A stretch of DNA of 64,000 nt, taken from the NCBI RefSeq assembly GCF_000315365.1, contig NZ_CAOS01000001.1, positions 63,456 to 127,455 of the forward strand, written 5' to 3'. Below are positions 42,023 to 50,388 of this stretch, in pieces. This stretch comes from Desulforamulus hydrothermalis Lam5 = DSM 18033. Its GTDB lineage: Bacteria; Bacillota; Desulfotomaculia; Desulfotomaculales; Desulfotomaculaceae. Numbering within the stretch: position 1 is the first letter of the stretch; each line of letters begins with the position of its first letter. The notes beneath the pieces were generated by a model. It saw nothing but the letters and a program-made list of their open reading frames with translations, was not told the DNA's origin and made no database searches. Position numbers and translations under genes: made by a program.

Positions 42023-43468
42023 GTGGCCTATCAAGATTTGCGTGAATATATAAAAACCTTGGAAAACAAAGGATTATTAAAAAGAATAACCACTGAGGTC
42101 AGCGTTGACCTGGAAATTACGGAAATTACCGATCGTGTTTGCAAAATGGGCGGTCCCACCCTGCTGTTTGAAAATGTTAAGGGCTATGACATGCCGGTGG
42201 TGACTAACCTGATGGGTTCCTTGGAACACATGAAACTGGCCCTGCAGGTTAACCACCTGGATGATATCGGCCGGCAAATTATGGAGTTTCTGCAGCCCCC
42301 CGAACTGCCTACCGGTTTTATAGATAAACTGAAAGCCTTACCCAAGCTGGCTCAGCTTTCTTCATTTATTCCCAAAACAGTTCGCACCGGTCCGTGTAAA
42401 GAAGTAATTATCAAAGATAAGCCTTCACTGGCTGCGTTGCCGGTGCTTAAATGCTGGCCTCTGGACGGCGGTCCTTTTATTACCCTGCCTTTGGTGTTTA
42501 CCAAAGATCCGGATACCGGCAGAAGAAATGTCGGTATGTATCGCATGCAGGTATACGACGAAACCACCACCGGTATGCACTGGCACAAACATAAAGACGG
42601 TGCGGAAAACTACCGCAAACAAAAAAACAAAAAGCAACGGCTGGAAGTAGCAGTGGCCCTGGGTGCTGACCCGGCCTGTATTTTCTCAGCCATTGCCCCC
42701 ATGCCGCCGGGTATAGATGAAATGCTGTTGGCGGGCTTTATCCGCAAGGAACCGGTGGAAATGGTAAAATGCGAAACGGTGGATATTGAAGTGCCGGCCA
42801 GGTCGGAGATCATTTTAGAGGGTTATGTTGATCCGGCAGAAACCCGCTGGGAAGGACCTTTTGGCGACCACACCGGCTATTATTCGCTGGCTGATTACTA
42901 TCCGGTCTTTCACCTGACCTGCATTACGCACCGCAAGCGGCCTATCTACCCCGCAACCATCGTGGGCAAGCCCCCTATCGAGGATAATTTTATCGGCAAG
43001 GCCATTGAAAGAACTTTTTTACCATTGTTGCGCTTGCAGTTGCCGGAAGTGGTAGATATGAACATGCCGCCGGAAGGCGTGTTTCACAACTGTGTTATCG
43101 TTTCCATTAAAAAGCGCTATCCCGGCCATGCCAAAAAGGTAATGAATGCCCTGTGGGGTATGGGACAGATGATGTTTGCCAAATTAATTGTTGTGGTGGA
43201 TGATCATGTGGACGTTCAGAATCTTTCGGAGGTGGCCTGGCGCGTTTTTAATAACATTGATGCCCGGCGAGATGTATTAATTGTAGACGGCCCCCTGGAT
43301 GCCCTGGATCATTCTTCGCCAACCCCCTATTATGGGGCCAAAATGGGGATAGATGCCACCAGAAAGTGGCCGGCCGAGGGTCATCCCCGGGAATGGCCGG
43401 CAGATATTGTGATGAGTGAGGATATTAAGGCCCTGGTAGACAGGAAGTGGAAAGAGTATGGCTTCTAA
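42023..43468 (+). CDS. UbiD-family decarboxylase of menaquinone synthesis (MqnL-like)
   Basis: 481 aa, prenyl-FMN-dependent decarboxylase (NVGMYRMQVYDETTTGMHWH, VALGADPACIFSAIAPMPPG, GPFGDHTGYYS, TIVGKPPIEDNFIGKAIER). GTG start. In futalosine-route organisms such UbiD proteins remove the carboxyl group after prenylation. No ubiX-type flavin prenyltransferase is adjacent, but an LpdD-like prenyl-flavin chaperone candidate lies at 60691. It overlaps the UbiA-like gene by 11 bases. Confidence 0.93.
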   Translation: MAYQDLREYIKTLENKGLLKRITTEVSVDLEITEITDRVCKMGGPTLLFENVKGYDMPVVTNLMGSLEHMKLALQVNHLDDIGRQIMEFLQPPELPTGFIDKLKALPKLAQLSSFIPKTVRTGPCKEVIIKDKPSLAALPVLKCWPLDGGPFITLPLVFTKDPDTGRRNVGMYRMQVYDETTTGMHWHKHKDGAENYRKQKNKKQRLEVAVALGADPACIFSAIAPMPPGIDEMLLAGFIRKEPVEMVKCETVDIEVPARSEIILEGYVDPAETRWEGPFGDHTGYYSLADYYPVFHLTCITHRKRPIYPATIVGKPPIEDNFIGKAIERTFLPLLRLQLPEVVDMNMPPEGVFHNCVIVSIKKRYPGHAKKVMNALWGMGQMMFAKLIVVVDDHVDVQNLSEVAWRVFNNIDARRDVLIVDGPLDALDHSSPTPYYGAKMGIDATRKWPAEGHPREWPADIVMSEDIKALVDRKWKEYGF

Positions 43469-44312
43469 ACTAAAAATTTTTTTACAGATGATTAAGTTTG
43501 AGCATACAGTATTCGCTTTACCCTTTGCCTATATCGGGGCATTGTTAACCGAACAGCGGATTCCTGCCCCGCATCATATTATTTGGATTACCTTAGCCAT
43601 GGTGGGGGCCCGGACCGCTGCCATGTCTTTTAACAGATTGGTGGATCGCCGCATTGATGCCAAAAACCCCCGTACGGCGGGACGAGCGCTGCCCAGAGGA
43701 TTATTGGGAGTAACCGAGGTATGGATTTATATACTGTTATCCTTTGGGTTGCTGGCAGTATCTGCCTACAATTTAAGCCCGCTGGCCTTTAAATTATTTC
43801 CCGTGGCAGTTTTTGCCCTGAGTTTTTACTCATATACCAAAAGATTTACCTGGACCTGTCATTTTTGGTGTGGTATTGCCTTGGGGTTGGCTCCTTTGGG
43901 GGCCTGGGTAGCCATTACCGACAGTTTTCATCCGGCGCCCATCCTGTTGGGTATTGGCGTTTTGCTATGGGTGGCGGGTTTTGACATTATCTATGCCTGT
44001 GATGATTATGACTTTGACCGGCGGGAAGGAATTTTTTCCATTCCGGCTCGGTTTGGCATCAAGAATGCCCTCAGGATCTCTACCATTGTCCATGTGCTGG
44101 CACCCCTGTGCTTTTTAGCGGTGGGCCTGTTGTTGAATTTAGGTCTGTTTTATTTTATGGGCGTGGTTATAGCGTGCGGTTTGCTGGCCTACCAACATAT
44201 CCTGGTAACTCCGGAGGATCTTTCCAGGACCGGGGTGGCCTTCTTCCAGTTAAACGGTACCTTAAGTGTGATGATGTTTATTTGCACGGTAGCTGACATA
44301 TTGCTTCCTTAA
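43458..44312 (+). CDS. mqnP: UbiA-like prenyltransferase (MqnP)
   Basis: 284 aa, about eight TM helices. First Asp motif NRLVDRRIDAKNPRTAGRAL (NRxxDxxxD) and second DYDFDRREGIFS (DxxxD-like) bind Mg-polyprenyl diphosphate. Transfers the polyprenyl chain to the naphthoate ring at the membrane. Coupled to the UbiD-type gene. Confidence 0.92.
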   Translation: MASKLKIFLQMIKFEHTVFALPFAYIGALLTEQRIPAPHHIIWITLAMVGARTAAMSFNRLVDRRIDAKNPRTAGRALPRGLLGVTEVWIYILLSFGLLAVSAYNLSPLAFKLFPVAVFALSFYSYTKRFTWTCHFWCGIALGLAPLGAWVAITDSFHPAPILLGIGVLLWVAGFDIIYACDDYDFDRREGIFSIPARFGIKNALRISTIVHVLAPLCFLAVGLLLNLGLFYFMGVVIACGLLAYQHILVTPEDLSRTGVAFFQLNGTLSVMMFICTVADILLP

Positions 44313-44348
44313 TACCGGAAATGCGGCCGGTAAGGAAAGGAGAAAGTT

Positions 44349-45452
44349 ATGCATACTTTTTTGGCAAACCATGAGTTAGCAGATATCGAGGCAAAGGTGA
44401 CAGCAGGTGAAAGGTTAAGCAGGGAAGACGGCATCCGCCTTTATCGTTCGCCTGATTTATTGTTCATCGGTTATCTGGCGAACTTGGTAAGAACGCGCAA
44501 GAACGGTAACAAAACCTATTTTAACGTTAACCGGCATATTAATCATACCAACGTTTGCAAGAATCTTTGCCAGCTTTGCGCCTTTGGCCGTAAAGCTGAA
44601 GACCCGGGGGCTTATACTTTGTCCCTTGATGAAGTGGAAGCCAAGGCCAGGGAGTGTCACGGTTTAAAAATTTCAGAAATACACATCGTGGGCGGGCTTA
44701 ACCCGGAGCTTAAACTGGATTACTACCTGGCTATGCTGCGGCGTGTCCGTACCGCGGCTCCCAACGCCGCTATAAAGGCCTTTACTGCGGTGGAAATTGA
44801 TTACCTGGCAACATTGCATAATATGTCCCTGACGGATGTCATTAAGGCATTGCGGGAAGCCGGCCTGGACTCTTTACCCGGTGGCGGTGCCGAGATTTTT
44901 GCACAGCGGGTACGGGATATTATTTGCTCCCAAAAAATCAGTGCCCGTCGTTGGTTGGAAGTTCATGCAGCGGCTCATGGTTTGGGGATGAAGACTAATG
45001 CCACCATGCTTTACGGGCATGTAGAAACCATTGAAGAAAGAATAGATCACCTGATTCAGTTGCGCCTGTTGCAGGACCGGACCGGTGGATTTTTAGCCTT
45101 TATACCGCTGGCCTTTCACCCCCGGAATACCGCTTTGGCTGACCATAACCTGTCTTTGACAACCGGCTTTGATGACTTAAAAACCCTGGCCATTGCCAGG
45201 TTGATGCTGGATAATTTTGATCACATCAAAGCCTATTGGGTAATGCTGGGTCCCAAAATTGCCCAGGTAGCTTTGCATTTTGGTGCCGATGATTTAGACG
45301 GCACGGTTGTAGAAGAAAAAATTGTTCACGAAGCCGGTGCGGCAACAGCTCAAATGATGGCAAAAAGCAGATTGATAAATTTAATTAAGTCGGCAGGCAA
45401 GGAACCAGTTGAAAGAGATACCCTGTATAACGTTATTGAGGAGGGTTTTTAG
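44349..45452 (+). CDS. mqnE: Aminofutalosine synthase
   Basis: 367-aa radical SAM enzyme. Cluster motif CKNLCQLCAFGRK (CxxxCxxC) at about residues 75; HIVGGLNPELKLDYYL and GLDSLPGGGAEIF are typical of the MqnE/MqnC pair. MqnE joins the enolpyruvyl benzoate made by MqnA to adenosine derived from SAM. Ribosome site AAAGGAG. It overlaps mqnA by one base. Confidence 0.93.
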   Translation: MHTFLANHELADIEAKVTAGERLSREDGIRLYRSPDLLFIGYLANLVRTRKNGNKTYFNVNRHINHTNVCKNLCQLCAFGRKAEDPGAYTLSLDEVEAKARECHGLKISEIHIVGGLNPELKLDYYLAMLRRVRTAAPNAAIKAFTAVEIDYLATLHNMSLTDVIKALREAGLDSLPGGGAEIFAQRVRDIICSQKISARRWLEVHAAAHGLGMKTNATMLYGHVETIEERIDHLIQLRLLQDRTGGFLAFIPLAFHPRNTALADHNLSLTTGFDDLKTLAIARLMLDNFDHIKAYWVMLGPKIAQVALHFGADDLDGTVVEEKIVHEAGAATAQMMAKSRLINLIKSAGKEPVERDTLYNVIEEGF

Positions 45453-46300
45453 TGGCCAGAATAAGGTTGGGGCAGGTGGATTACCTGAACACTTTACCGG
45501 TTTTCCATGCTTTTGAGGAAGGTTTGCTGCCCTTTAACGGTGAGCTGGTGAAGGGACCGCCCACCATGTTAAACCAAATGCTTTCTGCGGGCCGGTTAGA
45601 GGTAGCCTCTATATCATCTGTTGAATATGCCAGGCATATTGACAAGTATATGATTTTGCCCCGGTTATCGGTAAGTGCTGACGGGCCGGTGAAAAGCATT
45701 TTATTATTCAGCCATAACTCTGTTACCGAGTTGGACGGCAAGAAGGTTTGCCTGACATCTTCTTCTGCCACTGCAGTGGCTCTGTTAAAGGTGCTTTTTG
45801 ATCACTATTATCATGTAGAAGCTAATTTTGTCACCATGCCGCCGAATCTGGATAACATGATGGCAGAAGGAGACGCTGCCTTGTTAATCGGTGATGATGC
45901 CATGCGGGCGCATCTCAGGGTTGTGCAAGAACAATTACCTTATCATGTAACAGACCTGGGAGAGGTCTGGAAGCAATTTACCGGCGAAAGAATGGTCTAT
46001 GCCTTATGGATAGTGCGCAAGGATTTTGCCAGGGAATACCCGGCAGAGGTACAGGCCCTTTGCGGCATGCTGGCGGAAGCCAAACGCATAGCGGGAGAAA
46101 ACATGCCGGCACTGCTGGAAAAAAGCAGACGCCGTACCGGCATGCCGCTGGAGTACCTGGAGGAATACTTTAAAACCATAAACAATGAATTTGAGGCAGA
46201 TCATCGCAGGGCCCTGCTTACCTATTATGACTACTGTTATAAAAGCGGTCTGATTGAGGAACGGGTGCGGTTGTCTGTTTGGGGTGAAGAAGATGCCTAA
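45452..46300 (+). CDS. mqnA: Chorismate dehydratase
   Basis: 282 aa, periplasmic-binding-like fold but cytosolic (RLGQVDYLNTLPVFHAFEEG, GPPTMLNQMLSAGRLEVASI SS, LIGDDAMRAHL, DLGEVWKQFTGERMVYALWI). Converts chorismate to 3-enolpyruvylbenzoate, the first step of the futalosine route. GTG start on the mqnE stop; its end overlaps mqnC by 8 bases. Confidence 0.94.
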   Translation: MARIRLGQVDYLNTLPVFHAFEEGLLPFNGELVKGPPTMLNQMLSAGRLEVASISSVEYARHIDKYMILPRLSVSADGPVKSILLFSHNSVTELDGKKVCLTSSSATAVALLKVLFDHYYHVEANFVTMPPNLDNMMAEGDAALLIGDDAMRAHLRVVQEQLPYHVTDLGEVWKQFTGERMVYALWIVRKDFAREYPAEVQALCGMLAEAKRIAGENMPALLEKSRRRTGMPLEYLEEYFKTINNEFEADHRRALLTYYDYCYKSGLIEERVRLSVWGEEDA

Positions 46301-47360
46301 AATATCTGAAATATTGGCCAAGGCTGTGGCAGGAGAAAGGTTAAGTGTGGCAGAGGGCGTTGCCCTCTTAAATTCTTCTGATCTGCTTGCCCTGGGGGCA
46401 GCGGCGGATGCCGTCAGGCAAAGGATGCATCCGGAAAACCGCGTTACCTTTATCATTGACCGCAATATTAACTATACCAATGTTTGCAGTTGCCGGTGCC
46501 GATTTTGCGCTTTCTGGCGGGAACCGGATGCCCCGGATGCCTATATCATTGCTCGTCAGGAACTATATCAAAAAATTGACGAAACCATTGCTGCCGGAGG
46601 AACCGAACTGCTGATTCAGGGAGGCCTGCATCCAGAACTGGGACTGGACTACTACTTAGAATTACTTAAAGACATCAAGCGGCGGTATAACATTCATATT
46701 CATTCTTTCTCCCCGCCGGAAATTTGGCATATTGCCAAAAAGGAAGGACTCTCCTTGCGCCAGGTATTACAGCAATTGCAGGCGGCCGGCCTGGACTCGC
46801 TGCCCGGCGGCGGTGCCGAAATACTGGATAACCGGGTGCGTAAAGCCATCAGCCCGCATAAGATAACCTGGGAAGAATGGATGGAGGTTATGACCACTGC
46901 CCACAGCCTGGGCATGAAAACCACTGCCACCATGATGTTCGGGCATATTGAAACCCCTACCGAAAGAATTTTGCACATGGTTCGGGTGAGGGAGGTTCAA
47001 GACAAAACCGGCGGCTTTACGGCGTTTATCCCCTGGAGTTTTCAACCCAAGAATACCCGGCTGGGCGGTGAAACCGCTTCCGGCGTTGAGTACCTAAAAA
47101 CCCTGGCAGTGGCCAGATTAATGCTGGATAATGTGAAAAACCTGCAAGCTTCCTGGGTGACCCAGGGAGCCAAGCTGGCTCAGGTGGCCTTGCGTTTTGG
47201 AGCCAACGATTTTGGCAGTACCATGCTGGAGGAAAATGTTGTGCGGGCAGCAGGAGTCACCTACCGGGTTAAACTGGAGGAAATCCTGCGTTGCATCAGA
47301 GATGCCGGGTTTCGGCCGGCCCAGCGCACCACGGATTACCGGATTATCAGGGAGATGTAA
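46293..47360 (+). CDS. mqnC: Cyclic dehypoxanthinylfutalosine synthase
   Basis: 355 aa from ATG 46293 (GGGGTGAAG upstream). Radical SAM enzyme with CSCRCRFCAFWRE cluster motif, LLIQGGLHPELGLDYYLELL and GLDSLPGGGAEILDNRVRK; sister of mqnE in sequence. Closes the ring in the futalosine route. MqnB and MqnD, needed for hypoxanthine removal and the dihydroxynaphthoate step, are not in this window. Confidence 0.94.
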   Translation: MPKISEILAKAVAGERLSVAEGVALLNSSDLLALGAAADAVRQRMHPENRVTFIIDRNINYTNVCSCRCRFCAFWREPDAPDAYIIARQELYQKIDETIAAGGTELLIQGGLHPELGLDYYLELLKDIKRRYNIHIHSFSPPEIWHIAKKEGLSLRQVLQQLQAAGLDSLPGGGAEILDNRVRKAISPHKITWEEWMEVMTTAHSLGMKTTATMMFGHIETPTERILHMVRVREVQDKTGGFTAFIPWSFQPKNTRLGGETASGVEYLKTLAVARLMLDNVKNLQASWVTQGAKLAQVALRFGANDFGSTMLEENVVRAAGVTYRVKLEEILRCIRDAGFRPAQRTTDYRIIREM

Positions 47361-47365
47361 CGAAC

Positions 47366-47391
47366 AAAGCAGGCTGCATACAGCCTGCTTT
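47366..47391 (+). terminator. Menaquinone operon terminator
   Basis: AAAGCAGGCTG (47366-47376), loop CATA, CAGCCTGCTTT (47381-47391). Perfect 11-bp stem directly after mqnC with a short T tail. Confidence 0.75.
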
Positions 47392-47447
47392 ACATTTAAG
47401 CCAGTCAGGAATTAGAAGGGCCTTTTAATCTTTAAAGCCGGTGCAAG

Positions 47448-47939
47448 TTAACCTACGTTTTTAAAGGCACTGCCGTTGGCACCGCAGATCGGGCATTTAT
47501 CCGGTGCGGTATTCTCATGGATATAGCCGCATACCGGACAGAGGTAATAATCGAGGTTTTCTTTTTTCTCCAGAGCTTCCAGGGCTTTTTTGTACAATGC
47601 AGCGTGTACTTTTTCCGCCTCATTGGCAAAATGGAAAGCCCGCCGGGCTTGCTCATTACCTTCACCCGAGGCTTCTTGAATAAAGCCAGGGTACATATGG
47701 GTAAATTCATAGGTTTCGCCGTCTATGGCGGCCTGTAAATTTTCAGCGGTAGATTTAACAGCCCCCAGAGCCTTTAATTCGCTCAAGGCGTGAATGGCTT
47801 CCGCTTCGGCGGCGGCACGAAAGAGCTTAGCCACGGCAGGATATCCTTCCTGATCGGCCTTAGCGGCAAAAGCAAGATATTTGCGGTTGGCTTGGGATTC
47901 GCCGGCAAAAGCGGCTTTCAAATTGTTTTCAGTAGTCAT
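47448..47939 (-). CDS. Rubrerythrin (second copy)
   Basis: 163 aa from ATG 47939, with GGAGG upstream on the minus strand; an upstream in-frame start would add 24 residues without support. Di-iron domain ([62 protein letters not shown]) plus a rubredoxin domain (CPVCGYIHENTAPDKCPICG). Differs clearly from the rubrerythrin at 25056, closer to the type often called reverse or short-linker rubrerythrin. Peroxide defence. Confidence 0.95.
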   Translation of the reverse strand: MTTENNLKAAFAGESQANRKYLAFAAKADQEGYPAVAKLFRAAAEAEAIHALSELKALGAVKSTAENLQAAIDGETYEFTHMYPGFIQEASGEGNEQARRAFHFANEAEKVHAALYKKALEALEKKENLDYYLCPVCGYIHENTAPDKCPICGANGSAFKNVG

Positions 47940-48130
47940 GGAAATCCTCCTTACCAAATTATCTCTGTTCTTGACAGTTATCAGTATATTATCTCCCGAA
48001 CTTTCATTCAATAACAGCAGTCAAGATTTAAGAAGGTTGTAAGGAAAGGGCAAACATTTTGTTATTTTCCAATGGGTTAACTGCAGTTATAATAAAACAC
48101 AGACAAACTACATAAACAAGGTGATGAAAA

Positions 48131-49000
48131 ATGAAAATTGCTAAGCTTTTTGCAACCAAACAGCCGGTTATTTCTTTTGAAATATTTCCTCCCAAAGCAG
48201 ATACGCCTGTAGAAACAATTTTTACTACCCTGGAAGGTTTAATAAAATTAAAACCTGATTTTATAAGTGTTACCTACGGTGCCGGCGGCAGCAGCCGCAG
48301 CAGGACTAAAGAAATTGCTTCCCGTATTAAAAACCACTACCGGGTGGAAACACTGGCGCATTTAACCTGTGTAGGACATGAAGCCGGCGAGATTGATATG
48401 ATTTTGCAAGGGCTGCAGGAGGCGAACATAGAAAACGTGTTGGCTTTGCGGGGTGACCCGCCGGCTGATAATCCGCATTATGATTTTACAAAGGGTGCAT
48501 TCTCCTTTGCTTCTGACTTGATAAGTCATATTAAAAAGCATAACAACTTTTGCATTGCGGCAGCCGCTTATCCGGAAGGACATGCCCACTGCAGGCGTTT
48601 AAGTGAAGACCTGAACCATTTAAAGTACAAAGTTGATCAAGGGGTAGACTTTTTAATTACCCAGTTATTTTTTGATAACAGAATTTTTTATAATTTTATG
48701 GAAAACGCCCGCCGAATCGGCATTGCCTGTCCGGTTATGGCCGGAGTCATGCCGGTGCTAAACGCAAAACAAATTAAACGCATCATATCTTTATGCGGTG
48801 CTTCAATGCCTGCCAAACTGCTCATGATGGTGGATAAATACGGTGACCGGCCGGAAGACATGGAAAAGGCCGGCATAGAATATGCCAGCCAACAAGTACT
48901 GGATCTTATGGAAAATGGCGTAGAAGGCATTCATTTATACACTATGAATAAGCCACGGCAAATTACTGAAATATTATGTAATACCGGGAGAGTGTATTAA
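48131..49000 (+). CDS. metF: Methylenetetrahydrofolate reductase
   Basis: 289-aa FAD TIM-barrel enzyme (SFEIFPPKADTPVET, SVTYGAGGSSRSRTKEIA, HLTCVGHE, NVLALRGDPPADNPHYDF, DFLITQLFFDN, MAGVMPV). Produces methyl-tetrahydrofolate, the substrate of MetH at 29662. Upstream TATAAT at 48088-48093; GAAAGG and AAGGTGATG upstream of ATG. No S-box precedes it, unlike metH. No C-terminal regulatory domain, as in other bacterial MetF proteins. Confidence 0.96.
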   Translation: MKIAKLFATKQPVISFEIFPPKADTPVETIFTTLEGLIKLKPDFISVTYGAGGSSRSRTKEIASRIKNHYRVETLAHLTCVGHEAGEIDMILQGLQEANIENVLALRGDPPADNPHYDFTKGAFSFASDLISHIKKHNNFCIAAAAYPEGHAHCRRLSEDLNHLKYKVDQGVDFLITQLFFDNRIFYNFMENARRIGIACPVMAGVMPVLNAKQIKRIISLCGASMPAKLLMMVDKYGDRPEDMEKAGIEYASQQVLDLMENGVEGIHLYTMNKPRQITEILCNTGRVY

Positions 49001-49013
49001 TAATTATTTTTTG

Positions 49014-49073
49014 GTCGGGGCGGTTGGCAAGCGGCATTTGTCTGACGAATGCCGCTTGTCAACCGTCCCCGAC
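49014..49073. repeat. Long inverted repeat between metF and nitrilase gene
   Basis: A 25-base left arm (49014-49038, beginning GTCGGGGCGGTTGGC) pairs with a 26-base right arm (49048-49073, ending GTCCCCGAC) with one bulge and one wobble; the loop is 9 bases. The T-run is on the wrong side (TTATTTTTT precedes the left arm), so it is not a standard terminator. Could be a small repetitive element. Confidence 0.8.
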
Positions 49074-49098
49074 TTAAAGGGCAAGGAGGTTTTGCTAA

Positions 49099-49953
49099 TT
49101 GCTGGACACCAGGATTGGGCTGGTACAGATGCAGGCCAAAGTGGGACGGCTGAATGATAATCTGGCAGTGATGGGGAGATTTGTTGAGGAAGCAGCCGCG
49201 CAGGCGGTGGATATCATCTGTTTTCCCGAAATGTGCTTACAAGGGTACCATAGAGAAAAGGCGGGTGAATTTGCCCAGGATATTACGTCCAGTGCCTTTG
49301 TCACTTCCCTGGAACAAATGGCAAAACTGAATAATATCACGGTGATTGCCGGAATGGCAGAAAGAAACGGAGAGGCCAAGCCATTTATTACGCAAATAGT
49401 TGTATATCCGGACGGTACGGTGGATAAATACAGGAAAACACACTTGGGCAAAAGTGAACAACCTTACTTCAGTGCCGGTGATGATATTAAGGTATTTGCT
49501 ACTGCCAAGGCAAAGTTCGGCATACAAATTTGCTGGGATACTCATTTTCCGGAACTGGCAACCATTCTTTCCCTGCGGGGCTGCGAAATCATTTTTGCTC
49601 CCCATGCCTCTCCTTCCTTTGTGGGTGACAGGCGGGATATCTGGCTAAAGTACCTGCCGGCCAGGGCATATGATAATACCGTTTTTATCGGGGCATGCAA
49701 CCTGGTGGGGGAGGACGGACAGGGGCGTATTTTTTGCGGCGGTGCCCTGATACTTGATCCTAAAGGTAATATTGTGGCGGAAGATTTTCGGGGAGAAGCA
49801 TCTTTGCTGGTGGCAGATTTAGCGGGCAGCAAAATTAACACCATCAGGCAGCAACAGGCCGGTTCCATGGCCAACAGTTTTTATCTTCGGGCACGGCGAC
49901 CTGAGCTGTATCAAGAATTGGTGAAAGGCCAGACTGGTTTAAATACAGGTTAA
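49099..49953 (+). CDS. Carbon-nitrogen hydrolase (nitrilase superfamily)
   Basis: 284 aa (TTG start, AAGGAGG upstream). Catalytic triad positions are visible: Glu in ICFPEMCLQG, Lys in YRKTHLG, Cys in IQICWDTHFPE. Also FAPHASP and the C-terminal dimer region. The family hydrolyses amides such as N-carbamoyl compounds, omega-amides or nitriles; the substrate here is unknown. Single gene between metF and the lactate locus. Confidence 0.93.
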   Translation: MLDTRIGLVQMQAKVGRLNDNLAVMGRFVEEAAAQAVDIICFPEMCLQGYHREKAGEFAQDITSSAFVTSLEQMAKLNNITVIAGMAERNGEAKPFITQIVVYPDGTVDKYRKTHLGKSEQPYFSAGDDIKVFATAKAKFGIQICWDTHFPELATILSLRGCEIIFAPHASPSFVGDRRDIWLKYLPARAYDNTVFIGACNLVGEDGQGRIFCGGALILDPKGNIVAEDFRGEASLLVADLAGSKINTIRQQQAGSMANSFYLRARRPELYQELVKGQTGLNTG

Positions 49954-50081
49954 ACAGGCTGGATATTTAAGGATAAAAGTGGTTAAATTAAATTTTTCGG
50001 CTAAAATTAAAGTTGATTTTTGTCGATTTTTTTAATATACTGAAAAATGACAATGATGAGTAAAGTTTATATTATTATTTG

Positions 50082-50092
50082 TGGTCATACCA
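50082..50092. promoter_or_regulatory. FadR/LldR-type operator candidate
   Basis: TGGTCATACCA fits the TGGT-N3-ACCA consensus of FadR-subfamily GntR regulators. About 300 bases upstream of the first permease; two matching regulators are encoded at 54674 and 55553. Confidence 0.6.
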
Positions 50093-50136
50093 TTATGCCA
50101 TATGACGATAATAACTTCTAAACATAAGAGCGCTTG

Positions 50137-50171
50137 ACCACAAACCACAAACCACAAACCACAAACCACAA
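50137..50171 (+). repeat. Five tandem copies of ACCACAA
   Basis: Exact 7-base unit repeated five times in the leader of the permease gene. Each unit contains an ACCA half-site like that of the operator, which may be coincidence. Confidence 0.9.
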
Positions 50172-50388
50172 CACACTGATTAACCGTTTGACTGGTTAAC
50201 CGGCTAACCTATAAAGTAATGCCAGAATAATGAAGGGATATTTAATGACTGCAAGTGACATTCTTCAAAAAAGAATGTTGTGTAATATAAAACTACAGTC
50301 GGGAGGTGGAAGGAAGGAATTTGGCAAGCAACCGGATTTTTTGCAGCAATAATTTTATTAATTTTTTGGAAATGAGGGGTAAAGCAAC

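Larger units (their letters stand above)
49954..50388. other. Control region of first lactate permease gene
   Basis: 435 bases without a gene. It holds a FadR-type operator candidate (50082-50092), a 7-base tandem repeat (50137-50171) and the inverted pair TTAACC-N8-GGTTAA (about 50179-50199). AT-rich and probably the promoter/leader of the permease at 50389. Confidence 0.6.

Noticed and set aside
50137-50171. CRISPR-like repeats
   Set aside because: A contiguous 7-base tandem repeat with no spacers; no cas genes in the window.
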